NCBI RefSeq assembly: GCF_001428565.1
Contig: NZ_LMIA01000008.1
Span: forward strand, 181,762-245,761
DNA length: 64,000 nt
Direction of reading: 5' to 3'
Source: Nocardioides sp. Root190
GTDB lineage: Bacteria; Actinomycetota; Actinomycetes; Propionibacteriales; Nocardioidaceae
Positions 39,888 to 48,707 of the stretch are shown here, piece by piece (position 1 is the first letter of the stretch; every line of letters begins with the position of its first letter). Under the pieces are notes generated by a model. The model did not search any database. It was not told the DNA's origin and saw nothing but the letters and a program-made list of their open reading frames with translations. The position numbers were made by a program, and so were the translations under genes.

Positions 39888-42176
39888 TCATCCCACGGGT
39901 ACGACGCGACTGATCCGGTGCACGGCGTAGCGCCGCTCGGCGTCGGGGTCGTCGTCCGCAGCGTCCTCGTCGCGGGCGAGGAGCTGCCCGCCCTCGACGA
40001 CCAGCGGACGGACCGTACGCTCCGCGACGACACCCTGGTTGTCGGTGAAACCGATGATGACCGCGCCCCGTCGCTCGACGGCCTCGCGCAGGGCGGAGAG
40101 CACGCCGCCACCCGGCGCGGACGCCGACGCCGGGCGCGACCGGGCCTCCTCGTCGCCCTCCCGGACACTGCGCACCGCCGAGGTCACGTGGGCCGCGTGC
40201 CGGGCCGCCGCTCGGGCCGCATCGGCTGCTTCGCGGGTCCGCGGGGTGCGTGCCCGGAGTCCGTCGACGGCGCCGACTCGCACCACACCGTCGGGACCCT
40301 CGACGACGGGCGCGGCGCCGATCTCACGCAGCCGCGGCAGGAGGACCTCGATCGGGACCGAGGAGATCAGCACCGTCGGCGCGATCCGCTGCAGGCCCAG
40401 CGTCGAGGCGCGCTGGTGGTTGAGCAGCCCGACCAGTGCGGCCTCGTCGTCGGAGCGGATGAAGGCCGCCGCGGCGCCGACCCGGAGCCGTCCGAAGCTG
40501 CGGGCGACGTCCTCCACGAGGTAGGTCAGCGGTTGGGGCACGGGCGTCCTGGACGCGGCCAGGACGAACGCGTGGATCTCGGCGACCGTCCAGCCGGCGT
40601 CGAGCGCGCGCCGGACCGAGCCGGCCGTGAAGCGGTAGACGGTCGCGGCGCCATGCGACTCCACGTCGGCCACCTGCTCCAGGCGCCGGGCCAGGTCGGG
40701 CTCCAGCGGTCCGGGCGCCACTGCGGTCAGGTCGGCCTGGAGCAGCACGTGGTCGACGGGTGGCGGCAGGAGCGCGGCCAGCACGGGGGTCGGGTCCTCC
40801 CCGGCGACGAGCGCACGCGCGTAGGGAGCGAGGACGTCGGCGCCGACCAGACCCAGGACGGCGGCCTCGGCGACCGCCCAGGCCACCAGGTCCGGACGGG
40901 TCCGGGGGCGGCGCGGCCGCTCCCACGCGATCCGGGCGACCAGCGAGGGCAGCCCGGTGCCGGCCGCCAGTCCTTCGCCGTCGGGGAGGCCGGCGAGGAG
41001 CTCCAGGACCATGGTCTTGGCCTCGGGCATGCCGGAGGCGGACAGCTCGGGCGTCAGCACGTTCCACGGCTTCTGGTCCGGGCCCCGCTCGCCGACGAGG
41101 GACGGCAGCCGCGGGCTCGCGAGCCAGGCCCGGGCCAGGACCGTCCACTGCTCGGCGACCGGGCGGTCGCGCCACCGGTCGAACTCGTCGGTGGGCACCC
41201 ACACCGGGTTGCCGTCCGCGTCGGCCCGGGTCGCGGCCAGCCCGGCCTCGGAGGCGACCTCGATGACGAGCGCAGCCTCCTGCTCGCTGATGCCGAGGTG
41301 GGCCGCGGTGGCCTTGAGCTCACGCACGCCCAGACCGGTCGTTCGCAGGGCGCTGGCCGGCCGGGTGCCCCACCACTCGAGCAGCAGCCCGGTGCGTCGT
41401 ACGACGTCGGTCGCCGCACCCACGGACGCGCTGCTCGTCAACCGGGCCGGTCGGGGTGCGGTGGCGAGGGCGGGCGGTTCGTCCACCGGGTGCACGGTGG
41501 TCCTCCCGGAGCGCAGCGCCAGGCCGACCTCGCCGGGGACCACCAGCAGACCCGGCTGGAGGGATCCGGCCGGCACCAGCAGGCGGTGGGCGATCAGGAG
41601 CTCGGCGGGCGTCTCGGCGTCCTCGACCCGCAGGCCGACCCGGGCCGAGCCGGACTTCGCCGACCCGCCACCGTCGATGACGTGGTCGAGCAGGGCGCGG
41701 GCGGCAGGCGTCAGCGTCTCGATCACGGCGAGCAGCTCGGTGGCCGGCCGGGGGTGCGGGGAGCGGGGACGCAGCCCGCTGACGCCTGCCTCGACCCCGC
41801 CGATGAGGCAGTCGCCGACGATGCTCAGCGGGCGCAGTCCCTCGGGCGACTCCCAGGCGAGCGCGAGGTCGAGCAGGCGGCGTAGGGTCGCGACCACGTG
41901 GTCCGCCGGGGCGTGGACCATCGTCACGAGTTCCGATTCGGTGGTTTGGCCGGCGACGACGAGGGCATCGAGTACCGAAAGTTCGCCTCGGGTGAGGCCG
42001 TCGAGCGCACGAGCGATCGAGTTCCTCACCGCGGCGCGGGACGCCAGTTGACCGAAGTCGTGAGGGGCAGGGGTGGCCAGGTCCAGACGTTGCGAGAGCA
42101 GACGTTCGATCCGCTCGTCGGGCCACGACCGCAACTGGTCGGCCAACGACCGGTGCCCGGACGGTCCTGCTCCCAC
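39888..42176 (-). CDS. XPB-associated (helicase C-terminal domain) protein
   Basis: This 762-residue protein is the conserved actinobacterial neighbour of XPB (as I recall, like Rv0862c next to Rv0861c). It starts with ADQLRSWPDERIERLLSQRLDLATP, has several winged-helix-like segments in the first 350 residues, and a C-terminal region (about 450-760) with an XPB/Ssl2 N-terminal-like part but no Walker motifs. A role with the helicase is inferred from constant pairing. The start is a GTG 7 nt after TAGTTT; an ATG 27 bases upstream is possible. Confidence 0.82.
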   Translation of the reverse strand: MGAGPSGHRSLADQLRSWPDERIERLLSQRLDLATPAPHDFGQLASRAAVRNSIARALDGLTRGELSVLDALVVAGQTTESELVTMVHAPADHVVATLRRLLDLALAWESPEGLRPLSIVGDCLIGGVEAGVSGLRPRSPHPRPATELLAVIETLTPAARALLDHVIDGGGSAKSGSARVGLRVEDAETPAELLIAHRLLVPAGSLQPGLLVVPGEVGLALRSGRTTVHPVDEPPALATAPRPARLTSSASVGAATDVVRRTGLLLEWWGTRPASALRTTGLGVRELKATAAHLGISEQEAALVIEVASEAGLAATRADADGNPVWVPTDEFDRWRDRPVAEQWTVLARAWLASPRLPSLVGERGPDQKPWNVLTPELSASGMPEAKTMVLELLAGLPDGEGLAAGTGLPSLVARIAWERPRRPRTRPDLVAWAVAEAAVLGLVGADVLAPYARALVAGEDPTPVLAALLPPPVDHVLLQADLTAVAPGPLEPDLARRLEQVADVESHGAATVYRFTAGSVRRALDAGWTVAEIHAFVLAASRTPVPQPLTYLVEDVARSFGRLRVGAAAAFIRSDDEAALVGLLNHQRASTLGLQRIAPTVLISSVPIEVLLPRLREIGAAPVVEGPDGVVRVGAVDGLRARTPRTREAADAARAAARHAAHVTSAVRSVREGDEEARSRPASASAPGGGVLSALREAVERRGAVIIGFTDNQGVVAERTVRPLVVEGGQLLARDEDAADDDPDAERRYAVHRISRVVPVG

Positions 42177-42183
42177 GACGCCC

Positions 42184-42189
42184 AAACTA
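42184..42189 (-). promoter_or_regulatory. -10 element for the XPB-associated gene (leaderless)
   Basis: TAGTTT on the minus strand ends 7 nt before the GTG at 42176. The divergent phosphatase gene starts only 20 bp away. Confidence 0.5.
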
Positions 42190-42209
42190 CCGGCGCAGGC
42201 CATGACCGC

Positions 42210-43058
42210 ATGAACGACGTCCAGCAGGTCGAGCTGCACCATGGCGCAGCGACCGACGTCGGGAGGGTCCGCGAGGCGAACGAGGACGCCTATCTCGCCG
42301 ACCCGCCGGTCTTCGTCGTCGCCGACGGCATGGGCGGTCACGACCGCGGCGACGTCGCCAGCCGGATCGTGGTGGAGGAGTTCGCCCGCCTCGCTGTCGA
42401 CGGGTACGACGCCCAGCGCGGTGCCGAGGCAGTGGCCGCCACCCTGCAGGCCGTCCAGGACCGGATCCTGGCCTTTGACGCCGAGCAGCGCGCCGGGGGA
42501 GCCGATGACAGCTTCTCCGCCGGGACCACCGCCGTCGTCGCGCTGCTGGTCGGCTCCGAGTCGGGCCCGGTCTGGCTGCTGGCCAACGTGGGGGACTCGC
42601 GCGCCTACCGGTTCTCCGACGGCGAGCTCGAGCAGGTCTCCGTCGACCACAGCGTCGTGCAGGAGCTCGTCGACTCCGGACAGATCACCGCCGCGGCGGC
42701 CGCGGTCCACCCGAGCCGCAACGTGATCACCCGCGCCCTCGGAGGATCGGCGTTGCCGGGCGGGGTGAGCGGCGAAGCCGACTACTTCCTCCTGCCCCTC
42801 GCCGCGGCCGAGCGACTCCTGCTCTGCTCCGACGGCGTGAGTGGCATGCTCGACCACGAGCAGATCCGCTCGATCCTGGACCTCTGGGAGGACCCGCGCG
42901 ACGCCGCGGACCAGGTCGTGGCTGCTGCCGTCGAGGCGGGCGGGCACGACAACGCGACCGCCGTCGTGGTGGATGTGGTGGGATTGGTCCATTCAGAGCC
43001 GCACGACTCAGCCGCTTCGCGGATGAGTCTGGAGCAGAAGTTGGGGGCACTCCCATGA
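42210..43058 (+). CDS. PP2C-family serine/threonine protein phosphatase
   Basis: This 282-residue phosphatase has the PP2C motifs VREANEDAYL (metal Glu/Asp), VFVVADGMGGHDRG, SAGTTAVVALL, VGDSRAYRF, LLLCSDGVSGML and GGHDNATAVVV, with all the metal-ligand aspartates. It removes phosphate from Ser/Thr of targets of Hanks-type kinases. The stop overlaps the start of an FHA gene (ATGA), so the two are coupled. No kinase gene is visible in the window. Confidence 0.93.
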   Translation: MNDVQQVELHHGAATDVGRVREANEDAYLADPPVFVVADGMGGHDRGDVASRIVVEEFARLAVDGYDAQRGAEAVAATLQAVQDRILAFDAEQRAGGADDSFSAGTTAVVALLVGSESGPVWLLANVGDSRAYRFSDGELEQVSVDHSVVQELVDSGQITAAAAAVHPSRNVITRALGGSALPGGVSGEADYFLLPLAAAERLLLCSDGVSGMLDHEQIRSILDLWEDPRDAADQVVAAAVEAGGHDNATAVVVDVVGLVHSEPHDSAASRMSLEQKLGALP

Positions 43059-44725
43059 GCGAGAACGCCACGGGCGCAGAAGCCGCCTGGTCCTATCGCA
43101 CCGGCGCGTGGTTCGCCGTGTTCGGAACGAACGCGACGGTTCTCCTGCCCGCCTCGCAGAAGGACCAGGTCATCGGGATCTGGGGCCTGGTCGACGGTGG
43201 TGCCGGGTTCGACGAGGTGCTCGACGGGCTGCTCGCCTCCGGTCTCAGCCGGCTTCCCGGCTTCGTGCTGGTCAGTTCCGGCGAGGCCGCCACGCGCGTG
43301 CTGCTGCGCGGCGAGGATGTCCACGCGACGCTCACCGCCGACGGCGCGGACGTCGTCCTGGACGGCGCGGCCAGTCACACGTGGGTCGAGCGGACCGTCG
43401 AGCGGGTCACCGCACTGACCGTCACCGTGCCTGCCGAGGACGGCGTCGAGGCGAGCACCGCGGACCTTCCGGTCGCCACCGGACTGGTACGCGTCGGTCG
43501 CATCGACCGGCCCGCCGTCCTCCCGGTCGCGGCGCCGGCTGCCGCAGCCGAGGTGCCCGCGCCCCCAGCCATGGTCGAGGAGCCCGAGGTCGCCGACCTG
43601 CCGGTGGTCGAGGAGAGCCCCGTCCCGGACGAGAGCTCCGCCCTGGACGAGGTGCCGGCCCTGCCCCCGCCCGGTGTCCCGATCGTCGGCGGTGCCCACC
43701 TGGCCGCCGACCCGTTGACCCTGCCGATCGCGCTGGCCAATCACACGCCTGACGCGCTCGACGGGCCCGTCGAGGAGCCCGCGGAGGAGCTCGCGGAGGA
43801 GCTGGTCGAGGAGCCCGTCGAGGAGCCCTCGCCGTTCGACGAGGGCCCCGCGACCGAGCTGATGGACCAGGTCGACGCCGACCTCCTCGACGACACCGCC
43901 AACGAGCCGATCGCCGCGGTCGACCCGTTGAGCGACCCGCTGCCCGAGCAACCCGCCCAGCCCGACCAGCCCGCCCCGGACGGCTGGGTCACCCCGTGGG
44001 ACTCGCCCCCGGTCGAGCCCCCGGTCGAGCCCGCGGTGGAGGCCGACGAGGACCAGATGGATGCCCTCGTCGACCCCGACACCCCTGCCGTCCCGTCGGC
44101 GCCGCTGCCCCCGATGGGGGGAGAGACCGAGATCGCTCCCGCAGGCTGGGTGCCGCCCCCGCCGCCCGGGGCGTCCCCGTCCAGCGATGCGCCGCCGCTC
44201 CCGATCGGCTCCTGGGAGCCCATCGGCGGCGCGGTTCCGCCGCCGCCGGGAGCCCAGGAGGCGGCGCCGTTCGACGCCGACCACGACGGTCAGACCGTGT
44301 CCGGCGCCAGCGCTGCCGCCGCCGCGCCGATGCCCGGGATCCCGGGACAGCCGCCGGCGCCGGCGATCACTCAGCCCGTCGCCAAGCTCCTGATCTCCGA
44401 CGGCCAGACGATCGTCGTCGACCGCGCGGTGCTGATCGGTCGCGCCCCCGAGGCGCGCCGCTTCACCTCGACCGAGCAGCCGACCCTCGTGACCGTGCCC
44501 AGCCGTCTGCACGAGATCTCCTCGACGCACGTCGAGGTGCGTCCCGGCACCGGAGCCGACCACGGTTCTGCGGTCGTCACGGACATGGGCTCGACCAACG
44601 GCACCGTCCTGGTCCAGCCGGGCCTCGGTCCGGAGGACCTCAAGCCCGGGATCGCCGTGCAGCTGATCCCCGGCGCGATCGTCAACCTCGGTGACGGCGT
44701 CACCATCCAGGTCACCCGGCCCTGA
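43055..44725 (+). CDS. FHA-domain protein with novel N-terminal domain
   Basis: This 556-residue protein has an N-terminal domain (about 10-130, AWFAVFGTNATVLLPASQKD onward) I do not recognise, a long acidic/proline-rich linker (about 165-425) with Glu-Glu-Pro units, and a C-terminal FHA domain (about 440-555: VLIGRAPEARR, EISSTHVEVR, VTDMGSTNGTVL). FHA domains bind phosphothreonine. It is translationally coupled to the PP2C gene and followed by an RDD-FHA gene, so it likely reads phosphorylation that the phosphatase erases. Confidence 0.85.
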   Translation: MSENATGAEAAWSYRTGAWFAVFGTNATVLLPASQKDQVIGIWGLVDGGAGFDEVLDGLLASGLSRLPGFVLVSSGEAATRVLLRGEDVHATLTADGADVVLDGAASHTWVERTVERVTALTVTVPAEDGVEASTADLPVATGLVRVGRIDRPAVLPVAAPAAAAEVPAPPAMVEEPEVADLPVVEESPVPDESSALDEVPALPPPGVPIVGGAHLAADPLTLPIALANHTPDALDGPVEEPAEELAEELVEEPVEEPSPFDEGPATELMDQVDADLLDDTANEPIAAVDPLSDPLPEQPAQPDQPAPDGWVTPWDSPPVEPPVEPAVEADEDQMDALVDPDTPAVPSAPLPPMGGETEIAPAGWVPPPPPGASPSSDAPPLPIGSWEPIGGAVPPPPGAQEAAPFDADHDGQTVSGASAAAAAPMPGIPGQPPAPAITQPVAKLLISDGQTIVVDRAVLIGRAPEARRFTSTEQPTLVTVPSRLHEISSTHVEVRPGTGADHGSAVVTDMGSTNGTVLVQPGLGPEDLKPGIAVQLIPGAIVNLGDGVTIQVTRP

Positions 44726-44754
44726 CGGGCCACCGCTACTCGGAGCGCCTGCCC

Positions 44755-45954
44755 ATGACCCTCGCACCACCGCCGACGGCGGAGCCGGTGATGTTCCCGC
44801 CGGCCGAGCTCGACCGCCGTTTCTCGGCGTTCGTGATCGACCGCCTGATCGGGTGGGGGGTCTCGGCCGCCGTCGGCTACGCCGTGTGGCGCTTTGTCGA
44901 CACGAGCGTCGCCACCGCCATCCTCAGCGGGGTCGGGTGCGCCGTCCTGCTCGGCCTGGTGAACGCGGTCCTCATCGGCACGACCGGCCTGACGCCCGGC
45001 AAGGCGGCGGTGGGCCTGCGCGTCGTACGACGCCCGGACGGTCGACCGATCGGGGTCCTTCCGGCGATCGGGCGCACGATCGTGCTCGGGGTGGCCGGAC
45101 TGCCCACCATCGGAATGGGGCTGGCGACGCTGGCCTGGACGGCGGCCGCCGACCCCAGCCGGCAGCGTCTGGGCCTGCACGACAAGTTCGGCGAGGCCGT
45201 CGTGATCGACGTGCGACCGGTACCGGTCAGTGCCACCGACGACGACGACGACGCCCGCCCGCAGCAGATCGTGAACCTGACCGCGCTGCGGTTGATGCCG
45301 GTGCCCGTCGTGGATCCGGCCCAACCGCCCGTGCCCATCCCGACACCGGTCCCGAACCGGCCGGCACCCGCTCCCGCTCCCGCGCCGGCCCCCGTCCCGC
45401 CGTCGAATCCGCCGTCGAGCCCGCCGCCGGTCCGGGCGCCCGCGCCGATCCCGGCACCGGCCCAGCCCCCGGCCCAGCCCCCGGCCCAGCCCCCGGCGCC
45501 CGTCCCGGTCGCATCGGCGGCTTCGCCGCGTCCCCTGGACGAGCAGACCCGGGTCCGCGGGGCCGATCCGGTGGCCCTGCCCCCCGTTGCGCCGACCCCA
45601 CCGACCCCGCCGCCGGCGCCGGTGGTGCGCTGGCGGGTCGCCTTCGACACCGGCGAGGCGTTCGCCGTCGAGGGCCTGGCCGTCGTGGGCCGTCGTCCCG
45701 AGCCCCGTCCCGAGGAGCCCGTGCGCCACGTCGTCCCCCTGCGCAGCTCGGACATGTCGTTGTCCAAGACCCACGCGCAGTTCCAGGTCGCTCCCGACGG
45801 TGCGCTGGTCGTGATGGACCGGGGCTCGACCAACGGGTCCTACGTCATCCGGGGCGGCCTGTCGAAGGCGCTGGTGCCCGGTCGGCCCAGCACCCTGCTG
45901 GCCGGCGACGAGGTGCGCTTCGGTGACCGCACCATGCGCGTCGAGCGCGGCTGA
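44755..45954 (+). CDS. RDD-family membrane protein fused to an FHA domain
   Basis: This 399-residue protein has an RDD membrane domain (about 15-150: AELDRRFSAFVIDRLI, GLTPGKAAVGLRVVR, with three or so helices), a proline-rich linker (about 190-290, including three exact 12-bp repeats) and a C-terminal FHA domain (about 300-398: VVGRRPEP, MSLSKTHAQFQV, VMDRGSTNGSYVI). It would tether phosphothreonine recognition to the membrane. It lies 29 bp after the FHA gene in the same operon. Confidence 0.88.
   Translation: MTLAPPPTAEPVMFPPAELDRRFSAFVIDRLIGWGVSAAVGYAVWRFVDTSVATAILSGVGCAVLLGLVNAVLIGTTGLTPGKAAVGLRVVRRPDGRPIGVLPAIGRTIVLGVAGLPTIGMGLATLAWTAAADPSRQRLGLHDKFGEAVVIDVRPVPVSATDDDDDARPQQIVNLTALRLMPVPVVDPAQPPVPIPTPVPNRPAPAPAPAPAPVPPSNPPSSPPPVRAPAPIPAPAQPPAQPPAQPPAPVPVASAASPRPLDEQTRVRGADPVALPPVAPTPPTPPPAPVVRWRVAFDTGEAFAVEGLAVVGRRPEPRPEEPVRHVVPLRSSDMSLSKTHAQFQVAPDGALVVMDRGSTNGSYVIRGGLSKALVPGRPSTLLAGDEVRFGDRTMRVERG
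45459..45494 (+). repeat. Three tandem 12-bp units in the RDD-FHA linker
   Basis: GGCCCAGCCCCC is repeated three times and encodes Ala-Gln-Pro-Pro units in the linker. In-frame expansion or contraction is possible. Confidence 0.9.
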
Positions 45955-45963
45955 GGCCGTCCC

Positions 45964-46551
45964 TCAGGCTTGCGACCACTCGCTGCGCAGCAGCCCGTAG
46001 ACCGACGTGTCGCTCCAGCTGCCGTCGCGGTCGGGGTAGTCCTGGCGGGTGTGGGCCTCGTGCCTCATGCCGAGCCGCTCGCACAACCGTGCCGACGCCA
46101 GGTTGCGCGGGTCCAGCTGGGCCACGAGCCTGTGCAGCGGGTAGTGCGTGAAGGCCAGGTCCACCAGCGCCCGGGCCGCCTCGGTCGCGAATCCCCGGCC
46201 GGCGTGCTCGGGGGCGAAGACCCAGCCCAGCTCGGCGATCGAGGGGAGGTCGTCGGGGCCGTGCTGGGCGGTGAACCGCAGCATCAGGTCGCCGACCAGC
46301 ACGCCCTCGTGCTCGACCGCTAGGGTCAGGTGCTCGCCCACCGCCTGGGGTGCGGTCCCGCCGACCAGACGCTCCATCCGGTGGGTCAGGCCGTCCTGGT
46401 CCAGTGCCGCGAACGGGAGGTAGCGCGTGACCTCGGGATCACTGCAGTACCTGCCGATCGCGTCCCGGTCACCCGGCACGACCGTGCGCAGCAGGAGGCG
46501 TTCGGTGGCCACGGGGAGGAGGGGCGGCGGCAGTGTCGGCTCGGAACCCAT
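45964..46551 (-). CDS. GNAT-family acetyltransferase (RimJ/RimL-like)
   Basis: This 195-residue protein has TERLLLRTVVPGDRDAIGRY at the start, then ELGWVFAPEHAGRGFATEA (acetyl-CoA binding A motif) and LDPRNLASARLCERLGMRHEA, the standard RimJ/RimL-type acetyltransferase pattern. The target could be an N-terminal amine, an amino acid or a drug. It is convergent with the RDD-FHA gene and has a leaderless promoter. Confidence 0.9.
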   Translation of the reverse strand: MGSEPTLPPPLLPVATERLLLRTVVPGDRDAIGRYCSDPEVTRYLPFAALDQDGLTHRMERLVGGTAPQAVGEHLTLAVEHEGVLVGDLMLRFTAQHGPDDLPSIAELGWVFAPEHAGRGFATEAARALVDLAFTHYPLHRLVAQLDPRNLASARLCERLGMRHEAHTRQDYPDRDGSWSDTSVYGLLRSEWSQA

Positions 46552-46557
46552 GGCCTG

Positions 46558-46563
46558 AGACTA
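46558..46563 (-). promoter_or_regulatory. -10 element for the GNAT gene (leaderless)
   Basis: TAGTCT on the minus strand ends 6 nt before the ATG at 46551. Confidence 0.5.
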
Positions 46564-46617
46564 GGACGCATCCGGGGGCCGGGCGAAAGTGCTTTCGGTA
46601 CGGTCGAACCGATGTCC

Positions 46618-46623
46618 TACGAT
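46618..46623 (+). promoter_or_regulatory. Candidate -10 for the cold-shock gene
   Basis: TACGAT with no clear -35. It gives a leader of about 55 nt containing GAGGAAGG just before the GTG at 46685, so this gene, unlike its neighbours, is leadered. Confidence 0.35.
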
Positions 46624-46684
46624 GTGCCGTCGCGCGCCACAACGGTGCGCGAGTGCTGACGAGCAGACGAGGAAGGTCGAGTCC

Positions 46685-47080
46685 GTGCCGACTGGCAAGG
46701 TGAAGTGGTACGACACGGAGAAGGGCTTCGGCTTCCTCTCCCAGACCGACGGTCCGGACGTCTACGTCCGCTCCGACGCGCTGCCCGAGGGCGTCGCCAC
46801 GCTCAAGGCCGGCACCAAGGTCGAGTTCGGCATCGCCCAGGGTCGCCGCGGCGACCAGGCGCTGCAGGTCAAGCTCATCGACGCGCCCGCCTCCGTCTCC
46901 CGCAACCAGCAGCAGGCCAAGCGCAAGACGCCGGAGGAGATGGTCCCGATCGTCGAGGACCTGATCCGTCTGCTCGACGGCGTCGGCGAGGCCTACCGCC
47001 ACGGACGTCACCCCGACCGTCGTGCGGCCCAGCCGGTCGCCAAGGTCCTGCGCGCGCTGGCCGACGAGCTCGAGCTCTGA
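46685..47080 (+). CDS. Cold-shock-domain protein with C-terminal extension
   Basis: This 131-residue protein has an N-terminal cold-shock domain (1-65) with RNP1-like KGFGFLS and RNP2-like VYVRSDAL, so it should bind single-stranded RNA or DNA. A 65-residue helical extension ([20 protein letters not shown]) follows, as in the longer mycobacterial CspB-type proteins. A GTG with GAGGAAGG upstream was chosen. Confidence 0.88.
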   Translation: MPTGKVKWYDTEKGFGFLSQTDGPDVYVRSDALPEGVATLKAGTKVEFGIAQGRRGDQALQVKLIDAPASVSRNQQQAKRKTPEEMVPIVEDLIRLLDGVGEAYRHGRHPDRRAAQPVAKVLRALADELEL

Positions 47081-47106
47081 ACAACGGCGCCAGCGCGCCG
47101 CAGCTG

Positions 47107-48597
47107 CTACTGCGTGACGGTGGCGACGGGTTCGGGCGCGTCGTCGCGCCGCCGCCGGGTCGGCGCTGAGCGCAGCACGAAGACCGCCCAGCTGCCCAGC
47201 AGGACGGCGGCGAAGGCGAGCCCGAAGTCGTTGACGGCGGGGTAGGACAGGATCACCCCGAGGAAGCCGCCGATCACCCAGGCGAGCTGCAGGGTGGTGT
47301 CCCCCTTGGCGAACGCACTCGCGTGCGACCGCACCGGCACGCCGGTCTGGATCGTGGAGTCGAGGGAGACCTTGGCGAGGTACTGCATCAGGCCGACGGT
47401 CAGGCCCAGCACGACCAGCAGGAACAGGCCGTAGAACAGGGTCGCGAACACCAGCGCCACGATGTCGGCCAGCAGCGCCACCACGACCATCACGGCCGGG
47501 TTGATCTTGCGCGCGACCGACGCCACGACGATCCCGATCGTGTTGCCGAGACCGGCCGCACCGATCACGAGGCCGACGAGCAGGGTCGACTTGGTCTTCG
47601 TCTCCCAGCCGTCGAGCGGCTCGGTCGCCAGCACGAACGTCATGAACATGGTGAGGAAGCCCGACAGCAGGCGCGGACCGCAGTTGGCGCGGAGTGCGAA
47701 GGCGACGCGCGGCGGGAGTCCGGTGCCGCGACGGGCGCCGGTCGCCGTGACGCGCGGGGCGTCGATCGACTCCTCGCCGGTCGAGGAGTCGACCTGGCTG
47801 GGCAGGAGGATCGCGGCGACGGTGCCGACGATGAAGACGAGGAAGGCGTAGCGGCAGGCCCACTCGGGTCCGATCCAGTACGCCGCCCCGGCGAGCGGTG
47901 CCGAGGCACACGCCCCGACCACGCCGGCGAGGGCGACGCGACCGTTGGCCTTCACCAGGGTGATCTCGTGGGGGAGCAGGCGAGGCACGGCCGAGGCCTT
48001 CGCGACGCCGTAGGCCTTGCCGGAGACCAGGACACCCAGCGCCGCGACGTAGAACCAGGGCGAGCCGCTCGCGAGCGTGCCGGCCAGGACCCAGCACAGG
48101 AAGGCCCGGAAGGCGAAGGTCGCGCCGATCGCCCAGCGGCGACCGTGGCTGAAGCGGTCGAGGAAGGGACCGATCAGCGGTGCCACGATGGCGAAGGGCA
48201 CCATCGTCAGGCCGAGGAACAGCAGCACCGGGCCACGCTGGCCGCTGGTCGCGCCGGCGAAGAACACCGTGCCGGCGAGAGCGATGGCGAAGGCGGAGTC
48301 ACCGGCGGCGTTGAACGCGTGCAGCTCGATCAGTCGCTTGAGCCCCGACCGCTCGGCGCCCTGGGCGCCCGCGGCCTTGCGCGCCGTCCGCACCGTCGAG
48401 CGGCTCGCCCGGCCCGTGACCCGGGCGACGCCCTTCACGCCACGAGCGGCCGCGCGGGCTGCACGCACCGAGCCGGCCTCGCCGTGCACCTCGTTCGCGG
48501 GTGCGCCCGGAGGCGGCGGCGGAGGCGGCGGGTGGCCGGCGGCGTCGGGCCGCGGGTGGTCACCGGGTGCGCGGGGGCCTGCTCCGTCGGTGCTCAC
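47107..48597 (-). CDS. Major facilitator superfamily-type membrane transporter
   Basis: This 496-residue protein has a long disordered N-terminus (about 85 residues, proline-rich then Arg/Ala-rich) followed by 12 or so membrane helices. It resembles the uncharacterised MFS-like proteins next to the cold-shock gene in actinobacteria. FDRFSHGRRWAIGATF-type loops are MFS signature regions. The substrate is unknown. The GTG at 48597 follows a CAAGAT hexamer by 6 nt. Confidence 0.85.
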   Translation of the reverse strand: MSTDGAGPRAPGDHPRPDAAGHPPPPPPPPGAPANEVHGEAGSVRAARAAARGVKGVARVTGRASRSTVRTARKAAGAQGAERSGLKRLIELHAFNAAGDSAFAIALAGTVFFAGATSGQRGPVLLFLGLTMVPFAIVAPLIGPFLDRFSHGRRWAIGATFAFRAFLCWVLAGTLASGSPWFYVAALGVLVSGKAYGVAKASAVPRLLPHEITLVKANGRVALAGVVGACASAPLAGAAYWIGPEWACRYAFLVFIVGTVAAILLPSQVDSSTGEESIDAPRVTATGARRGTGLPPRVAFALRANCGPRLLSGFLTMFMTFVLATEPLDGWETKTKSTLLVGLVIGAAGLGNTIGIVVASVARKINPAVMVVVALLADIVALVFATLFYGLFLLVVLGLTVGLMQYLAKVSLDSTIQTGVPVRSHASAFAKGDTTLQLAWVIGGFLGVILSYPAVNDFGLAFAAVLLGSWAVFVLRSAPTRRRRDDAPEPVATVTQ

Positions 48598-48603
48598 GTC
48601 CCT

Positions 48604-48609
48604 ATCTTG
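48604..48609 (-). promoter_or_regulatory. -10-like element for the MFS gene (leaderless)
   Basis: CAAGAT on the minus strand ends 6 nt before the GTG at 48597. Confidence 0.35.
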
Positions 48610-48695
48610 CCCGTCGGGGCCGACGACACACGTCCGGAGGCCCCTCAGGACGCCCGCGATTCGGCCCCGAGGTGACGATCGTCGCCGGAATGGTG

Positions 48696-48701
48696 AATGC
48701 T
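48696..48701 (+). promoter_or_regulatory. -10-like element for the DUF3027 gene (leaderless)
   Basis: AATGCT ends 6 nt before the GTG at 48708, the same form as the AATACT seen upstream of the UbiA-type gene. Confidence 0.35.
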
Positions 48702-48707
48702 GTGCCC

